A stretch of DNA of 64,000 bases. It comes from Oscillospiraceae bacterium (lineage in GTDB: Bacteria > Bacillota > Clostridia > Oscillospirales > Oscillospiraceae). The notes below the pieces were generated by a model, which was not told the DNA's origin, made no database searches, and worked only from the letters and a program-made list of their open reading frames with translations. Location: positions 1 to 64,000 of the forward strand of contig JAGBQR010000026.1 of assembly GCA_017632775.1 (NCBI GenBank), written 5' to 3'. This document shows, piece after piece, positions 51,769-60,075 of this stretch (its first letter is position 1; each line of letters opens with the position of its first letter). Both the position numbers and the translations under genes were made by a program.

Positions 51769-52320
51769 TCAGCGGATGCGAACATACTCACTGCCGTTTC
51801 TGGAGAGGATCCCTTCGCCGATCATATCTCTGCGGATAGTACAATAATCCTCGTGAATCGAGCCTATGATCTCATTCAGCTCTTTCTCGGTGTAAACTCT
51901 GCCCGGAACAAATTTCTCGGCAATCACTTCATAGCAGATTTGTTTTTTCTTGCGCTGGACCGGGATGGAGCGAAGTTTTCCATATTCGAAGAAAGCGTCG
52001 ATCACCTTCTGACGGTACTCCTTCTCCCGCTTGATCTGCTCATCGATCTGTTCCGGCTCCGAAGCAGCAATATCGAGAAGGGAAGCGTTCAGCACCTCCC
52101 GCCTGAGTGAATAGACGATGTAATACTGCTCCTTGCGGGAAAGGACGAGTCCCGCTTCCTCAAGCTTCTTCATGTGGAATGAGACCGTGGAAGGCGTCAG
52201 TCCCAGTCGCTCAGCCAGCAGTTCCGCATACATTTCCCCCTGCATGAGCGCCTGTATGATCCGCAGGCGTGAGAGATCCGAAAGGCTCTTGAAAATCCTG
52301 AGTGCATTCTCCTGTGTCAT
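51769..52320 (-). CDS. ArsR-family HTH regulator with DUF2087 domain
   Basis: A 183-residue protein. The N-terminal ArsR winged helix (about 1-85) includes L-S-D-L-S-R-L-R-I-I-Q-A-L and L-T-P-S-T-V-S-F-H-M-K-K-L-E. The C-terminal DUF2087 (about 100-183) has I-A-E-K-F-V-P-G-R-V-Y-T-E-K-E-L-N-E-I-I and Y-C-T-I-R-R-D-M-I. No metal-binding C-V-C motif is present, so the signal is unlikely to be a soft metal. The start overlaps the stop of the small upstream gene by 4 bases. Two palindromes flank the operon promoter. Confidence 0.88.
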   Translation of the reverse strand: MTQENALRIFKSLSDLSRLRIIQALMQGEMYAELLAERLGLTPSTVSFHMKKLEEAGLVLSRKEQYYIVYSLRREVLNASLLDIAASEPEQIDEQIKREKEYRQKVIDAFFEYGKLRSIPVQRKKKQICYEVIAEKFVPGRVYTEKELNEIIGSIHEDYCTIRRDMIGEGILSRNGSEYVRIR

Positions 52321-52652
52321 TTCTCCTCCTCCGGGAAATGAGCGATCACATCTCCCAACGCTTCCATTCTGACCTCTCCGACCACACTGTTTCTGGTCTC
52401 GTCATGTTCTCTGGCCCGATCAAGCGCCGCGCTCCATTCTGTCCGGAATCGTTCAAGCTGCGCTTTTACCGCTCCCGCTCCGGCGCCCGGCCGATCCTGC
52501 AGCGCATCGGTGACCGTTCTGCAGATCGTATAGATATTCAGCCGTACTTTGGCAAAGTCAGCATCATCCTGCCTCCCGCTCTTTTCCAGTCCTGCGATCT
52601 CCTCTTTGCAGGCTTCGATCCGCTGCGAGAGGTAGTCGATGAATTCTTTCAT
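52317..52652 (-). CDS. Small helical protein coupled to the ArsR-DUF2087 gene
   Basis: I do not recognise this 111-residue protein. It is charged and mostly helical: M-K-E-F-I-D-Y-L-S-Q-R-I-E, E-E-I-A-G-L-E, then W-S-A-A-L-D-R-A-R-E-H-D-E-T. ATG 52652 has GGAAGGAG upstream. It is the first gene of the operon and overlaps the regulator by 4 bases, which supports it being real. It could be a co-sensor or the regulated target. Confidence 0.7.
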   Translation of the reverse strand: MKEFIDYLSQRIEACKEEIAGLEKSGRQDDADFAKVRLNIYTICRTVTDALQDRPGAGAGAVKAQLERFRTEWSAALDRAREHDETRNSVVGEVRMEALGDVIAHFPEEEK

Positions 52653-52673
52653 ACTGCAGTTCTCCTTCCCAAC

Positions 52674-52701
52674 ATTTACTTTTACAGATATCAAAGTAAA
52701 T
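52674..52701. promoter_or_regulatory. Palindromic operator 1 of the ArsR-DUF2087 operon
   Basis: ATTTACTTT (52674-52682) and AAAGTAAAT (52693-52701) with 10 bases between. It overlaps the -10 hexamer. Confidence 0.65.
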
Positions 52702-52727
52702 ATACTGTGCAGAAGGAGATCTGTCAA
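52699..52727 (-). promoter_or_regulatory. Promoter of the ArsR-DUF2087 operon
   Basis: On the minus strand TTGACA (52727-52722), a 17-base spacer and TATATT (52704-52699). Confidence 0.8.
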
Positions 52728-52728
52728 T

Positions 52729-52756
52729 ATTTAATTTGATATTTATCAAATTAAAT
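52729..52756. promoter_or_regulatory. Palindromic operator 2 of the ArsR-DUF2087 operon
   Basis: ATTTAATTTGATA and TATCAAATTAAAT form a perfect 13-base inverted repeat around TT, immediately upstream of the -35. Confidence 0.75.
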
Positions 52757-52938
52757 ATGCTTTGTCCGTATCACTAAAGAAATGACACCCTGAACGGGTG
52801 CCGTTTCCTTGCATACAAATACCCTGGACGATTCCTTATATTCTATCCGCCCTGCACTTTCTCGGCGGTTCCCGGTTTATCGTCCGGTCAGGACATGCAA
52901 GATAACTTTGGTATGCGGCTTGCGGATCTCAACCAGGT

Positions 52939-53445
52939 TCAGAACGAGATATCCGCGCCTTCCCCGGAAGCGCAAGGCAGGCGATGCTTTTCCAGTCTTA
53001 ACAGCTGCTCCTCATCCGGTTCTGTTACTCCGCCCTTGAATGCATAACCCATTTTCAGGTAGAAAGGAACTGCTGTTATGGAGGCGGGTACCTCAATTCT
53101 TTTTGCCCGAAGGTAAAAATCATCCCGTTCAAGGGTCCCGATGATCAACCTGCCGATCCCTTTTCCCTGATAATCCGGGTGAACGAAGATGGTAAAAAAA
53201 CAGCTTTCATCTTCACGATCCCAATAAGGACCTATTGCTCCGCAGCCTATGATCTTCTTCCCATGACAAGCGACATAAAAATGTGTCCGCTCCGCACGTT
53301 TCAGAATATCTTCAGGCTGAAGACGCTGAACAAGATTCTCAATGTATTCCGCAGAATAGCCTCTGATGTTTACCTCTCTGAGCGTCTTGATTATCAGAGC
53401 GGAAACCTCTTCAGCATCCTGCGGCAGAAATCTTCGAACGACCAT
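52939..53445 (-). CDS. GNAT-family N-acetyltransferase
   Basis: A 168-residue acetyltransferase. Motif A is I-F-V-H-P-D-Y-Q-G-K-G-I-G-R-L-I (Q-x-x-G-x-G), and F-Y-L-K-M-G-Y-A-F follows as motif B. The start M-V-V-R-R-F-L-P-Q-D at 53445 is preferred to 53502 because it begins at the fold and has AGAGGG upstream. The substrate is unknown. It may be co-transcribed with the methyltransferase gene 50 bases upstream. Confidence 0.87.
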   Translation of the reverse strand: MVVRRFLPQDAEEVSALIIKTLREVNIRGYSAEYIENLVQRLQPEDILKRAERTHFYVACHGKKIIGCGAIGPYWDREDESCFFTIFVHPDYQGKGIGRLIIGTLERDDFYLRAKRIEVPASITAVPFYLKMGYAFKGGVTEPDEEQLLRLEKHRLPCASGEGADISF

Positions 53446-53495
53446 GACCCTCTCAAAACCTGACCAGACAGTAATCTGTCCGGGCATCTCCCGCT

Positions 53496-54167
53496 TCACC
53501 AAATGTAAGGAAACATCCTGTATTTTACTTTCCCTCTGTATTCTTCGTACCCCTGCAGACCTTCTGCCAGCACCTTTTCCTCATTCTGTATCCGCTTAAC
53601 AATGATCGGGATATAGCATAGCATGACGAGAAAAGAAAGAAAAGCCCCCAGCACCAGAGGCATTGCCAGAAACAGGAACACAGTCGCCATGTACATCGGA
53701 TGACGGACGACGCCGTACAGTCCCGTATCGATCACTTTCTGTTCTTCCTGCACCTCGATCGTTCGGGAAAGATAGGCGTTTTCCCGCAGCACTTCCGCAT
53801 AGAGAGCATAAGCAGCAAGGAAGATGACCGAGGCAATGATACTGACCGGGAAGGGCAGCATCAGCCACCCGAACCGGAAACTGAGGCCTGCCAGTATAAA
53901 AGCTGCAAGGAACATGATCCCGCTGAAAAGAACCACTTCCCGCTGTTCCCTTTCCTTTTCTTTTCCATTCAGACGCTTTTTGAGCAGTTCAGGATTCTTC
54001 TTCATCATTATGAGTCCCGCAACAAACATGGGTATGAACAGAATCCCCATGAGAAGCCAGCCCTGCGCATACCGGATGCTTCCGGCAGGCAGAAAGAGCA
54101 GAAGACCAACCAGCACCAGCCCTGCAACGAATCTCGAGATCGCCCGGAAGAACAGTTTTCCGTCCAT
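53496..54167 (-). CDS. Isoprenylcysteine carboxyl methyltransferase-family membrane protein
   Basis: A 223-residue polytopic membrane protein with four to five helices. The C-terminal G-L-Y-G-V-V-R-H-P-M-Y-M-A-T and R-I-Q-N-E-E-K-V-L are the SAM-binding hallmarks of the ICMT/PEMT family. In bacteria such enzymes methylate lipids or are of unknown use. Its ATG follows the stop of the alpha/beta hydrolase gene directly (TAA-ATG), so they are coupled. Confidence 0.88.
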   Translation of the reverse strand: MDGKLFFRAISRFVAGLVLVGLLLFLPAGSIRYAQGWLLMGILFIPMFVAGLIMMKKNPELLKKRLNGKEKEREQREVVLFSGIMFLAAFILAGLSFRFGWLMLPFPVSIIASVIFLAAYALYAEVLRENAYLSRTIEVQEEQKVIDTGLYGVVRHPMYMATVFLFLAMPLVLGAFLSFLVMLCYIPIIVKRIQNEEKVLAEGLQGYEEYRGKVKYRMFPYIW

Positions 54168-54989
54168 TTATTGATCCTCCTGCGGTAGTGACTGCACAAA
54201 CTCCCGGATGATCCTGTTGACCTCTTCCGGTCGGTCGGTATTGGAATTATGTCCCGCATCTTTGATCCAGAAGACACGCAGTCCTTCCTTCTTCGCCCAC
54301 CTTCGGTTATAGCTCTTCGCAGAACCGGCCTGGTCCTTCTCTCCGCAGATCAGAACAGCCGGGCAATCGATCACATAGGGGAGGTCCGCATCCATTGCAT
54401 CAGCCAGCATTTTCATGCCGTGTCCTGACAGGCTGCAGTATTCCTCCTTTGTATAGGAATCGATGAAGTATTCCATCAGTGTTCTTCCGTATTCCGTTTC
54501 CGAACATCCTCTGGAGCCGATTTTTCGCAGTGTCTCCCAGGGAAAAGCCCTGTACATGGGTTCTGACTTTCTTAATGCCCAAATCTCCGCAGCCGTAACA
54601 TAGCAGCGTTTCAGAGGCGCGGAATCGATGGAAACGAACCCGGCCGCTTCACCAGGATATTTCTCCATAAAGCATTGTGAAACATACCCGCCCATCGACT
54701 GTCCGATGAGAACAGGATGCATAATCATTTCCTTCTGCAGGATATTATACAGCCAAACCGCCTTGTCCATCAGACTGAAATCCAGGCGGAAAGGCCTGGA
54801 TCCCGCATGCCCGGGGGCATCCCACGTCAGGATATTGAACTCCCGGTCAAATGCTTCGATCTGCTTATCGAACAGGTGATGATCCGCTGTAAGTCCCGGA
54901 AGAAAAACCAGCGTTCTGCGCAGGGGAAGAATTTCGTTGATCCAGTAGTGGATCGACCCTGATGAAACTTCCAGTATCTTCTCGTCCAT
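54168..54989 (-). CDS. Alpha/beta hydrolase
   Basis: A 273-residue serine hydrolase. The nucleophile elbow is L-I-G-Q-S-M-G-G-Y, the oxyanion region F-L-P-G-L-T-A-D-H, and the catalytic His lies in I-K-D-A-G-H-N-S-N. The acid is likely Asp in C-G-E-K-D-Q. ATG 54989 has GGAGGAGG upstream; the frame reaching 55109 is not supported. The substrate is unknown. It shares an operon with a membrane methyltransferase. Confidence 0.88.
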   Translation of the reverse strand: MDEKILEVSSGSIHYWINEILPLRRTLVFLPGLTADHHLFDKQIEAFDREFNILTWDAPGHAGSRPFRLDFSLMDKAVWLYNILQKEMIMHPVLIGQSMGGYVSQCFMEKYPGEAAGFVSIDSAPLKRCYVTAAEIWALRKSEPMYRAFPWETLRKIGSRGCSETEYGRTLMEYFIDSYTKEEYCSLSGHGMKMLADAMDADLPYVIDCPAVLICGEKDQAGSAKSYNRRWAKKEGLRVFWIKDAGHNSNTDRPEEVNRIIREFVQSLPQEDQ

Positions 54990-55196
54990 TGTATGCCTCC
55001 TCCCGCTTATAGCAAAGCCAGACAGTTTCCAGAAACTCAAAAGTGCCCGGAATGAAATCCCCCGGATCGAGTTTCTCGAGTTTTTTGCCGCATGCACTTT
55101 CAGATACACAATGCCCGCAAGTCAAATTTATATTATCAAGCATAAGTAAACAGCGGCTCCTTCACACAGAAAGAATCTCTTTGCTGCTCTGATCCC

Positions 55197-56075
55197 TTAC
55201 GGATCAAAGATGCTGAGCTGCGGATATTTTTCAGGAAACTCGCGAATAAACCCGAAGCAATCCTCCGGGTTCGAAAGGATCCTGTTTTCCCGGCAGATCT
55301 TTTGAAACACCTTGGTCAGTTCATTTGCATTCGGACTGGGAAGTTCATAGGCATTTCCGTATTCCTTCACATACCGTTTCTTAAGACCAGGAAAATGCTT
55401 ATCCAGTGCCGTATAATAGTATTCCCGGTCCCCCTCGCGCAGGGTCATCCCCATGCCGAAATCTATCACACCACTGACTCCCGCTTTGACACACTCCTTC
55501 AGGATCGCAGCAATGTTTTCCACCGTATCATTGATAAACGGAAGAACCGGTGTAAGCCATACAACGGTCGGAATCCCTCTTTCCCGCATCTCCATGAGAA
55601 CTTCGATCCGCCTCTTTGTGCTGCATACATTCGGTTCGAGTACGCTGCACAGGTCATCATCATAGGTCGTAAGCGTCATCTGCACCACACATCTGGCTGT
55701 GCGGTTGATCTCATCAAGCAGGTCTATATCTCTGAGGATCCGATCGGACTTTGTCTGAATCGCCGCACCGAAACCATAGTTCCGGATAATCTCCAGACAC
55801 TTTCGCGTAAGCCGCAGCTCCTCCTCACAATGCATATACGGGTCAGACATGGAACCGGTTCCTATCATGCACCTGCGCCTTTTCGATTTAAGCGCCGTTT
55901 CAAGCAGTTCCGGTGCATTCCGTTTCACTTCGACATCTTCAAAAGGATGCGTGAACTGATAACACCTGCTCCTGCTGTCACAGTAGATACAGCCGTGTGT
56001 GCATCCGCGGTAGATATTCATTCCATACTGTCCACCACTCCCGGTCAGCAAAGTTTTGGCATCCACAAAATGCAT
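55197..56075 (-). CDS. SPL-family radical SAM protein
   Basis: This 292-residue radical SAM enzyme binds a [4Fe-4S] cluster through R-G-C-T-H-G-C-I-Y-C (CxxxCxxC, about residues 23-30). It has I-G-T-G-S-M-S-D-P-Y and Q-T-K-S-D-R-I-L-R-D, typical of spore photoproduct lyase-like (SPL) proteins. The true SplB Cys near the C-terminus cannot be confirmed, since this protein is shorter and belongs to the Rv2578c-like branch. AGGAG is 8 bases before ATG 56075. DNA repair is possible but unproven. Confidence 0.85.
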   Translation of the reverse strand: MHFVDAKTLLTGSGGQYGMNIYRGCTHGCIYCDSRSRCYQFTHPFEDVEVKRNAPELLETALKSKRRRCMIGTGSMSDPYMHCEEELRLTRKCLEIIRNYGFGAAIQTKSDRILRDIDLLDEINRTARCVVQMTLTTYDDDLCSVLEPNVCSTKRRIEVLMEMRERGIPTVVWLTPVLPFINDTVENIAAILKECVKAGVSGVIDFGMGMTLREGDREYYYTALDKHFPGLKKRYVKEYGNAYELPSPNANELTKVFQKICRENRILSNPEDCFGFIREFPEKYPQLSIFDP

Positions 56076-56316
56076 TTGAAACACTCCTGTTCTATGATCA
56101 GGTATGATAACAAACCGGCAGAGCCGCTTATTCTCAGGCTCCGGCAATGCCTATTCCGTGACGGTCATGTTTGAAAACTCTGCTTTGAAACCGGAGTTTT
56201 CCGGTCTGCGGCAAACAGCACTCACTGAATGCTCTCCGTGCGTTCAGATGCATGTGGTCCGGATCAAACACAGCACGCAGACAGATACCGGCTCATATCC
56301 GGATGAGAACCAGGCG

Positions 56317-56760
56317 TCATCGTATATCATACCGATACCATTCTTTCTCTGTTTTATAGAAGCCAACGGATTCAAACATGTGCCGGCTCTGATGGTTGAA
56401 AGCAAAAATATTGGCCTTTACCGACTCCATGCCCTTTTCTTCCGCCAGTTTCAGCATCTCTTTTACACAGCGTCTGCCGATATGCCGGTTCTGAAACTCT
56501 CTGCAGACTACCACCGCTATTTCCGAATTGTTTCTGAGCGAAACATCGCCCACCAACTGACCTTTAAACTCAATATAATAGCACTCCCCGTTTGAACAGA
56601 GATAATCATACATGCTGTGCAGAAGAGCGATGTCATATGGTTTATCCCGGTTATCCACCTGTCTGCACAGATCGGGATCCTGATACCAGGGAAGCGATGC
56701 CTCATCGTTCCTGTAATACGGAATTAAGCGGATCTCATTATCTACGATTCGTTCTTTCAC
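56317..56760 (-). CDS. GNAT-family N-acetyltransferase
   Basis: A 147-residue acetyltransferase with V-V-C-R-E-F-Q-N-R-H-I-G-R-R-C-V as a degenerate motif A (Q-N-R-H-I-G) and N-H-Q-S-R-H-M-F-E-S-V-G-F as motif B. A GTG at 56760 with GGAG 9 bases upstream is the most likely start; ATG 56808 lacks a site. The substrate is unknown. It stands alone on the minus strand. Confidence 0.8.
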   Translation of the reverse strand: MKERIVDNEIRLIPYYRNDEASLPWYQDPDLCRQVDNRDKPYDIALLHSMYDYLCSNGECYYIEFKGQLVGDVSLRNNSEIAVVVCREFQNRHIGRRCVKEMLKLAEEKGMESVKANIFAFNHQSRHMFESVGFYKTEKEWYRYDIR

Positions 56761-57223
56761 ATTCCCGTTCTCCAAACCATCCCTGCCGGCCGGATGAATC
56801 CTCTCCATATTGTCAAAAGCCCCCCGCTAGGCGCTTCTTCTGTTTCCGGAGCGGATACCGATTTCTCCGCTTTTTCTTTCATACCGGTCTCCCCTTCGCT
56901 CCTTGATCAGCTTTTTCCCGCTTCAGTCCAATCGCTTTGTTATGCATACAGTATAGCATGGATTATAAAATTTCGGGGGACATTTCTTAAAAACAGCCGG
57001 AAACTGATTATCGAGTCAGTTCCCGGCTGTGTAACGGTCAGCCTTTCAGTTTTTCCCGCGTCATAGGCGGTCTGACGGCCTTCGGTCGATCTTCCACGGT
57101 TCAGAGATCCCCGGAAGTTCCCTATCTTTTTCCGGTGATCACCGCGGCCATCCGGTGAAGAAGGCACGCAGGCTGGCGGGATGGAGATCGCCGCTGCCGC
57201 TGCAGCCCCGGAGTTAAGCATTT
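56761..57223. other. Intergenic region with no recognisable gene
   Basis: 463 bases. The only clear structure is a hairpin, CAGCCGGAAACTGA and TCAGTTCCCGGCTG (56994-57029), which could end a lost transcript. Short frames on both strands show no domain, Shine-Dalgarno or typical composition. The stretch may be decayed sequence at the boundary of the purB-purA-asnB-amt block. Confidence 0.5.
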
Positions 57224-58639
57224 TTATACAAATATTGAGGATCGATTCTCCGGAACTTCTTCCAGGGAAGGAAGTACTTGCGACAGGAAAGCCTCCACCT
57301 GCTGAGGGCAGCGGCCGATGTATGCGGCAGGGTCAAGCAGGGATTCCAGTTCTGACATGCTCATGCCGAATTCCGGGCAAGCTGCCAGCCGTTTGAGCAA
57401 ATCACATTCTTCGCCGTCTTTCAATTTAGCCGTCGCTTCCATCGAACACCGCCGGATCATTTCATGCAGCTGCTGTCGGTCACCGCCGCGCTTGACCGCT
57501 TCCATCAGAAGATTTTCAGTCGCGATAAAAGGCAAATACTCCCGGACCGTCCTGTCGATGAGCTTTTCATTGACAAGCAGGCCTTCGCTCACATTCTGCG
57601 CCAGACGCAAAATCGCGTCGGCACAGAGAAACGCTTCCGGCAGCGCAATCCGACGGTTGGCTGAGTCATCCAGGGTGCGTTCCAGCCATTGGGCAGAGGC
57701 GGTCAGCGGCGCGTTCATAGCCTCGACCATCAGATAGCGGCTCAGGGAACAGATGCGCTCGCAGCGCATGGGGTTGCGCTTATAAGCCATGGCAGAGGAT
57801 CCTATCTGGGAATCCTCAAAGGGCTCCTCGATCTGTCGGTCGTGCTGGAGGAGTCGGATATCCTGCGCCATGCGGTACGCGCTCTGCGCCATGGCGCTCA
57901 GGCAGTTGAGTATGCGGCTGTCTGTTTTGCGGGGATAAGTCTGCCCGCAGACCGGGAAGCATGCGTTGAAATCAAAATCCGCTGCGATGCGGCGGTTGAG
58001 CACGTCGATCTTCTCCTCATCGCCTTCGAACAGTTTCAGAAAGCTTGCCTCGGTACCCGTAGTGCCGCGGCAGCCAAGGAAGCGCAGCGTGCCGAGCACG
58101 AAATCCAGTTCCTCAAGATCCGACAGAAAATCCTGCATCCAAAGCGTCGCCCGCTTGCCCACAGTAACAAGCTGTGCAGGCTGATAGTGCGTATAGCCGA
58201 GGGTCGGCGTAGCCTTATACCGCTCGGCAAAGACAGCAAGACTTTTCAGCAGCCTGAGCAGCTCTCTCCGCAGATAGCGCAGACCCTCGCGATACAGAAT
58301 CAGATCGCCGTTATCTGTAACATAGCAACTGGTGGCGCCAAGGTGGATAATGCCGGCCGCCGAAGGTGCGGCCTTTCCATAGGCGTAGATATGGGCCATC
58401 ACATCATGCCGCACCTCTTTTTCTCTCGCTGCGGCACAGGCGAAGTCGATATCTGTGATATGATCCTCGAGTTCTTTGATCTGTTCTTCCGTGACGGGAA
58501 GACCCAACTCATGCTCTGCCCGGGCAAGGGCGACCCAAAGCTTCCGCCAGGTTTCCACCCGTTTCTGAGGAGAGAAAAGCTCCAGCATATCGGGCGATGC
58601 ATACCGGGAAGCCAGCGGTGTTTCATAACGGTCGTTCAC
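57224..58639 (-). CDS. purB: Adenylosuccinate lyase
   Basis: The 471-residue enzyme removes fumarate from SAICAR and adenylosuccinate in purine synthesis. The fumarase-superfamily signature is G-S-S-A-M-A-Y-K-R-N-P-M (about 287-298). The catalytic His lies in T-L-G-Y-T-H-Y-Q-P-A-Q, and L-G-A-T-S-C-Y-V-T-D-N precedes it. The start is GTG at 58639 with AAGGAAGG 7 bases upstream, 13 bases after the purA stop. It makes a two-gene operon with purA, so AMP synthesis from IMP is complete here. Confidence 0.95.
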   Translation of the reverse strand: MNDRYETPLASRYASPDMLELFSPQKRVETWRKLWVALARAEHELGLPVTEEQIKELEDHITDIDFACAAAREKEVRHDVMAHIYAYGKAAPSAAGIIHLGATSCYVTDNGDLILYREGLRYLRRELLRLLKSLAVFAERYKATPTLGYTHYQPAQLVTVGKRATLWMQDFLSDLEELDFVLGTLRFLGCRGTTGTEASFLKLFEGDEEKIDVLNRRIAADFDFNACFPVCGQTYPRKTDSRILNCLSAMAQSAYRMAQDIRLLQHDRQIEEPFEDSQIGSSAMAYKRNPMRCERICSLSRYLMVEAMNAPLTASAQWLERTLDDSANRRIALPEAFLCADAILRLAQNVSEGLLVNEKLIDRTVREYLPFIATENLLMEAVKRGGDRQQLHEMIRRCSMEATAKLKDGEECDLLKRLAACPEFGMSMSELESLLDPAAYIGRCPQQVEAFLSQVLPSLEEVPENRSSIFV

Positions 58640-58652
58640 AGCCAAACCTTCC

Positions 58653-59927
58653 TTATCGCAGAATGATAGCGTCCCTTTCCGGGCCGACCGAGACATAGCG
58701 GATCGGGCAGCCGACGCGCGTTTCAATCAACTCCACATAGCGCTGTGCCGCCGCGGGCAGATCTGCCCAGCGGCGCACACGGGAGATATCGCAGTTCCAG
58801 CCCTCGAAGGTTTCAAACACCGGCTTCGAGCGTCCGAGCGCAACAGGAAACGGAAATCGCGCCGTCTGCTGCCCGTCCACTTCGTACTGCGTGCAGACAG
58901 GGATTTTTTCCAAATAGTTTAACACATCCAGCTTTGTCACGGCAAGCGCCGTCGCACCCTGCGTCTGAACACCATAACGCGTTGCTACCAGATCCAGCGG
59001 CCCGACACGGCGGGGCCGCCCGGTTTTCGCACCGTATTCGCCGCCGGCTTCACGCAGGCGCTTCGCCTCTTCCCCGAACAGTTCGCAGACAAAAGGACCT
59101 TCGCCCACACAAGTGGAATAAGCCTTGACCACGCCAACAACTTCATCCAGTTTCACCGTCGGCAGGCCGGAGCCGAGCGGCGCATAGGCCGCGAGCGCAT
59201 TGGTGGAGGTCGTATAAGGGTAGATGCCATAGTCGAGATCGCGCAGCGCGCCGAGCTGGGCTTCAAACAAAAGGTTTTTCTCCGCTGCTGCAGCGGTCCG
59301 CAGAAAGTCGCCCGTATCACAGAGAAAGGGCTTGATCCGCTCTCCGTAGGTATGGACCCACCGCATCAGGCTCTCCATGGCGCAGGGCTCAGCCCCATAA
59401 ACCTCCGTCAGTATCATATTCTTCCATTCCAGCAGCTCGGCCAGATGCTCCTGCAGTTCATCGGGATAGAACAGTTCCCCGGCCAGGATCGTCTTCTTCT
59501 GATATTTATCGGAATAAAAAGGAGCGATGCCCTGTTTCGTGGAGCCGTATTGCTTCGCGCCAAGGCGTGCCTCCTCCAGTGCGTCCTGCTCTCGGTGCCA
59601 GGGCAGCAGGAGCGAAGCGCGGTCGCTGATCTTCAGATTCGCCGGGCTGATCGCTATGCTTCTCGCGCGCAGTGCCTCGATCTCTGTCCAAAGGTTTTCC
59701 GCGTCCAGCGCTACGCCGTTTCCGAGGACGTTCACGACAGCCGGATGGAAAACGCCGGAGGGCAGCAGGTGCAGGGCGAATTTCCCGTATTCGTTTACGA
59801 CGGTGTGGCCCGCGTTGCCACCTCCCTGATAGCGGATGACTATGTCATAGTCTTCTGTCAGAAGATCGACCATACGGCCTTTCCCCTCGTCGCCCCAATT
59901 GATGCCAACGATCGCACAGGTTTTCAT
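58653..59927 (-). CDS. purA: Adenylosuccinate synthetase
   Basis: A 424-residue GTP-dependent enzyme joining aspartate to IMP. The N-terminal I-N-W-G-D-E-G-K-G-R contains the catalytic Asp, and G-N-A-G-H-T-V follows with the catalytic His. V-E-V-K-A-Y-S-T-C-V-G-E-G-P-F-like and K-T-G-R-P-R-R blocks are present. ATG 59927 is chosen because GGAGGG is 7 bases upstream; ATG 59933 lies 1 base from it. It is followed by purB. Confidence 0.95.
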   Translation of the reverse strand: MKTCAIVGINWGDEGKGRMVDLLTEDYDIVIRYQGGGNAGHTVVNEYGKFALHLLPSGVFHPAVVNVLGNGVALDAENLWTEIEALRARSIAISPANLKISDRASLLLPWHREQDALEEARLGAKQYGSTKQGIAPFYSDKYQKKTILAGELFYPDELQEHLAELLEWKNMILTEVYGAEPCAMESLMRWVHTYGERIKPFLCDTGDFLRTAAAAEKNLLFEAQLGALRDLDYGIYPYTTSTNALAAYAPLGSGLPTVKLDEVVGVVKAYSTCVGEGPFVCELFGEEAKRLREAGGEYGAKTGRPRRVGPLDLVATRYGVQTQGATALAVTKLDVLNYLEKIPVCTQYEVDGQQTARFPFPVALGRSKPVFETFEGWNCDISRVRRWADLPAAAQRYVELIETRVGCPIRYVSVGPERDAIILR

Positions 59928-60075
59928 TCTCATTCCCTCCTGTTATTCGTATTCTTTTCCGGCCGGCGATTCAGACGGAAAGCCATAATGGCCCGGTTCA
60001 CGCCGCGCAGGGCAATGACGCAGTGATCGCTGCACCTGCCGCCAGGACACAAAACAGAATCAGACGGTTTTCTTC

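Noticed and set aside
54865..55143. Possible small Cys-containing protein upstream of the alpha/beta hydrolase
   Set aside because: The frame runs through the hydrolase ribosome-binding site and into its coding region, and no family is recognisable.
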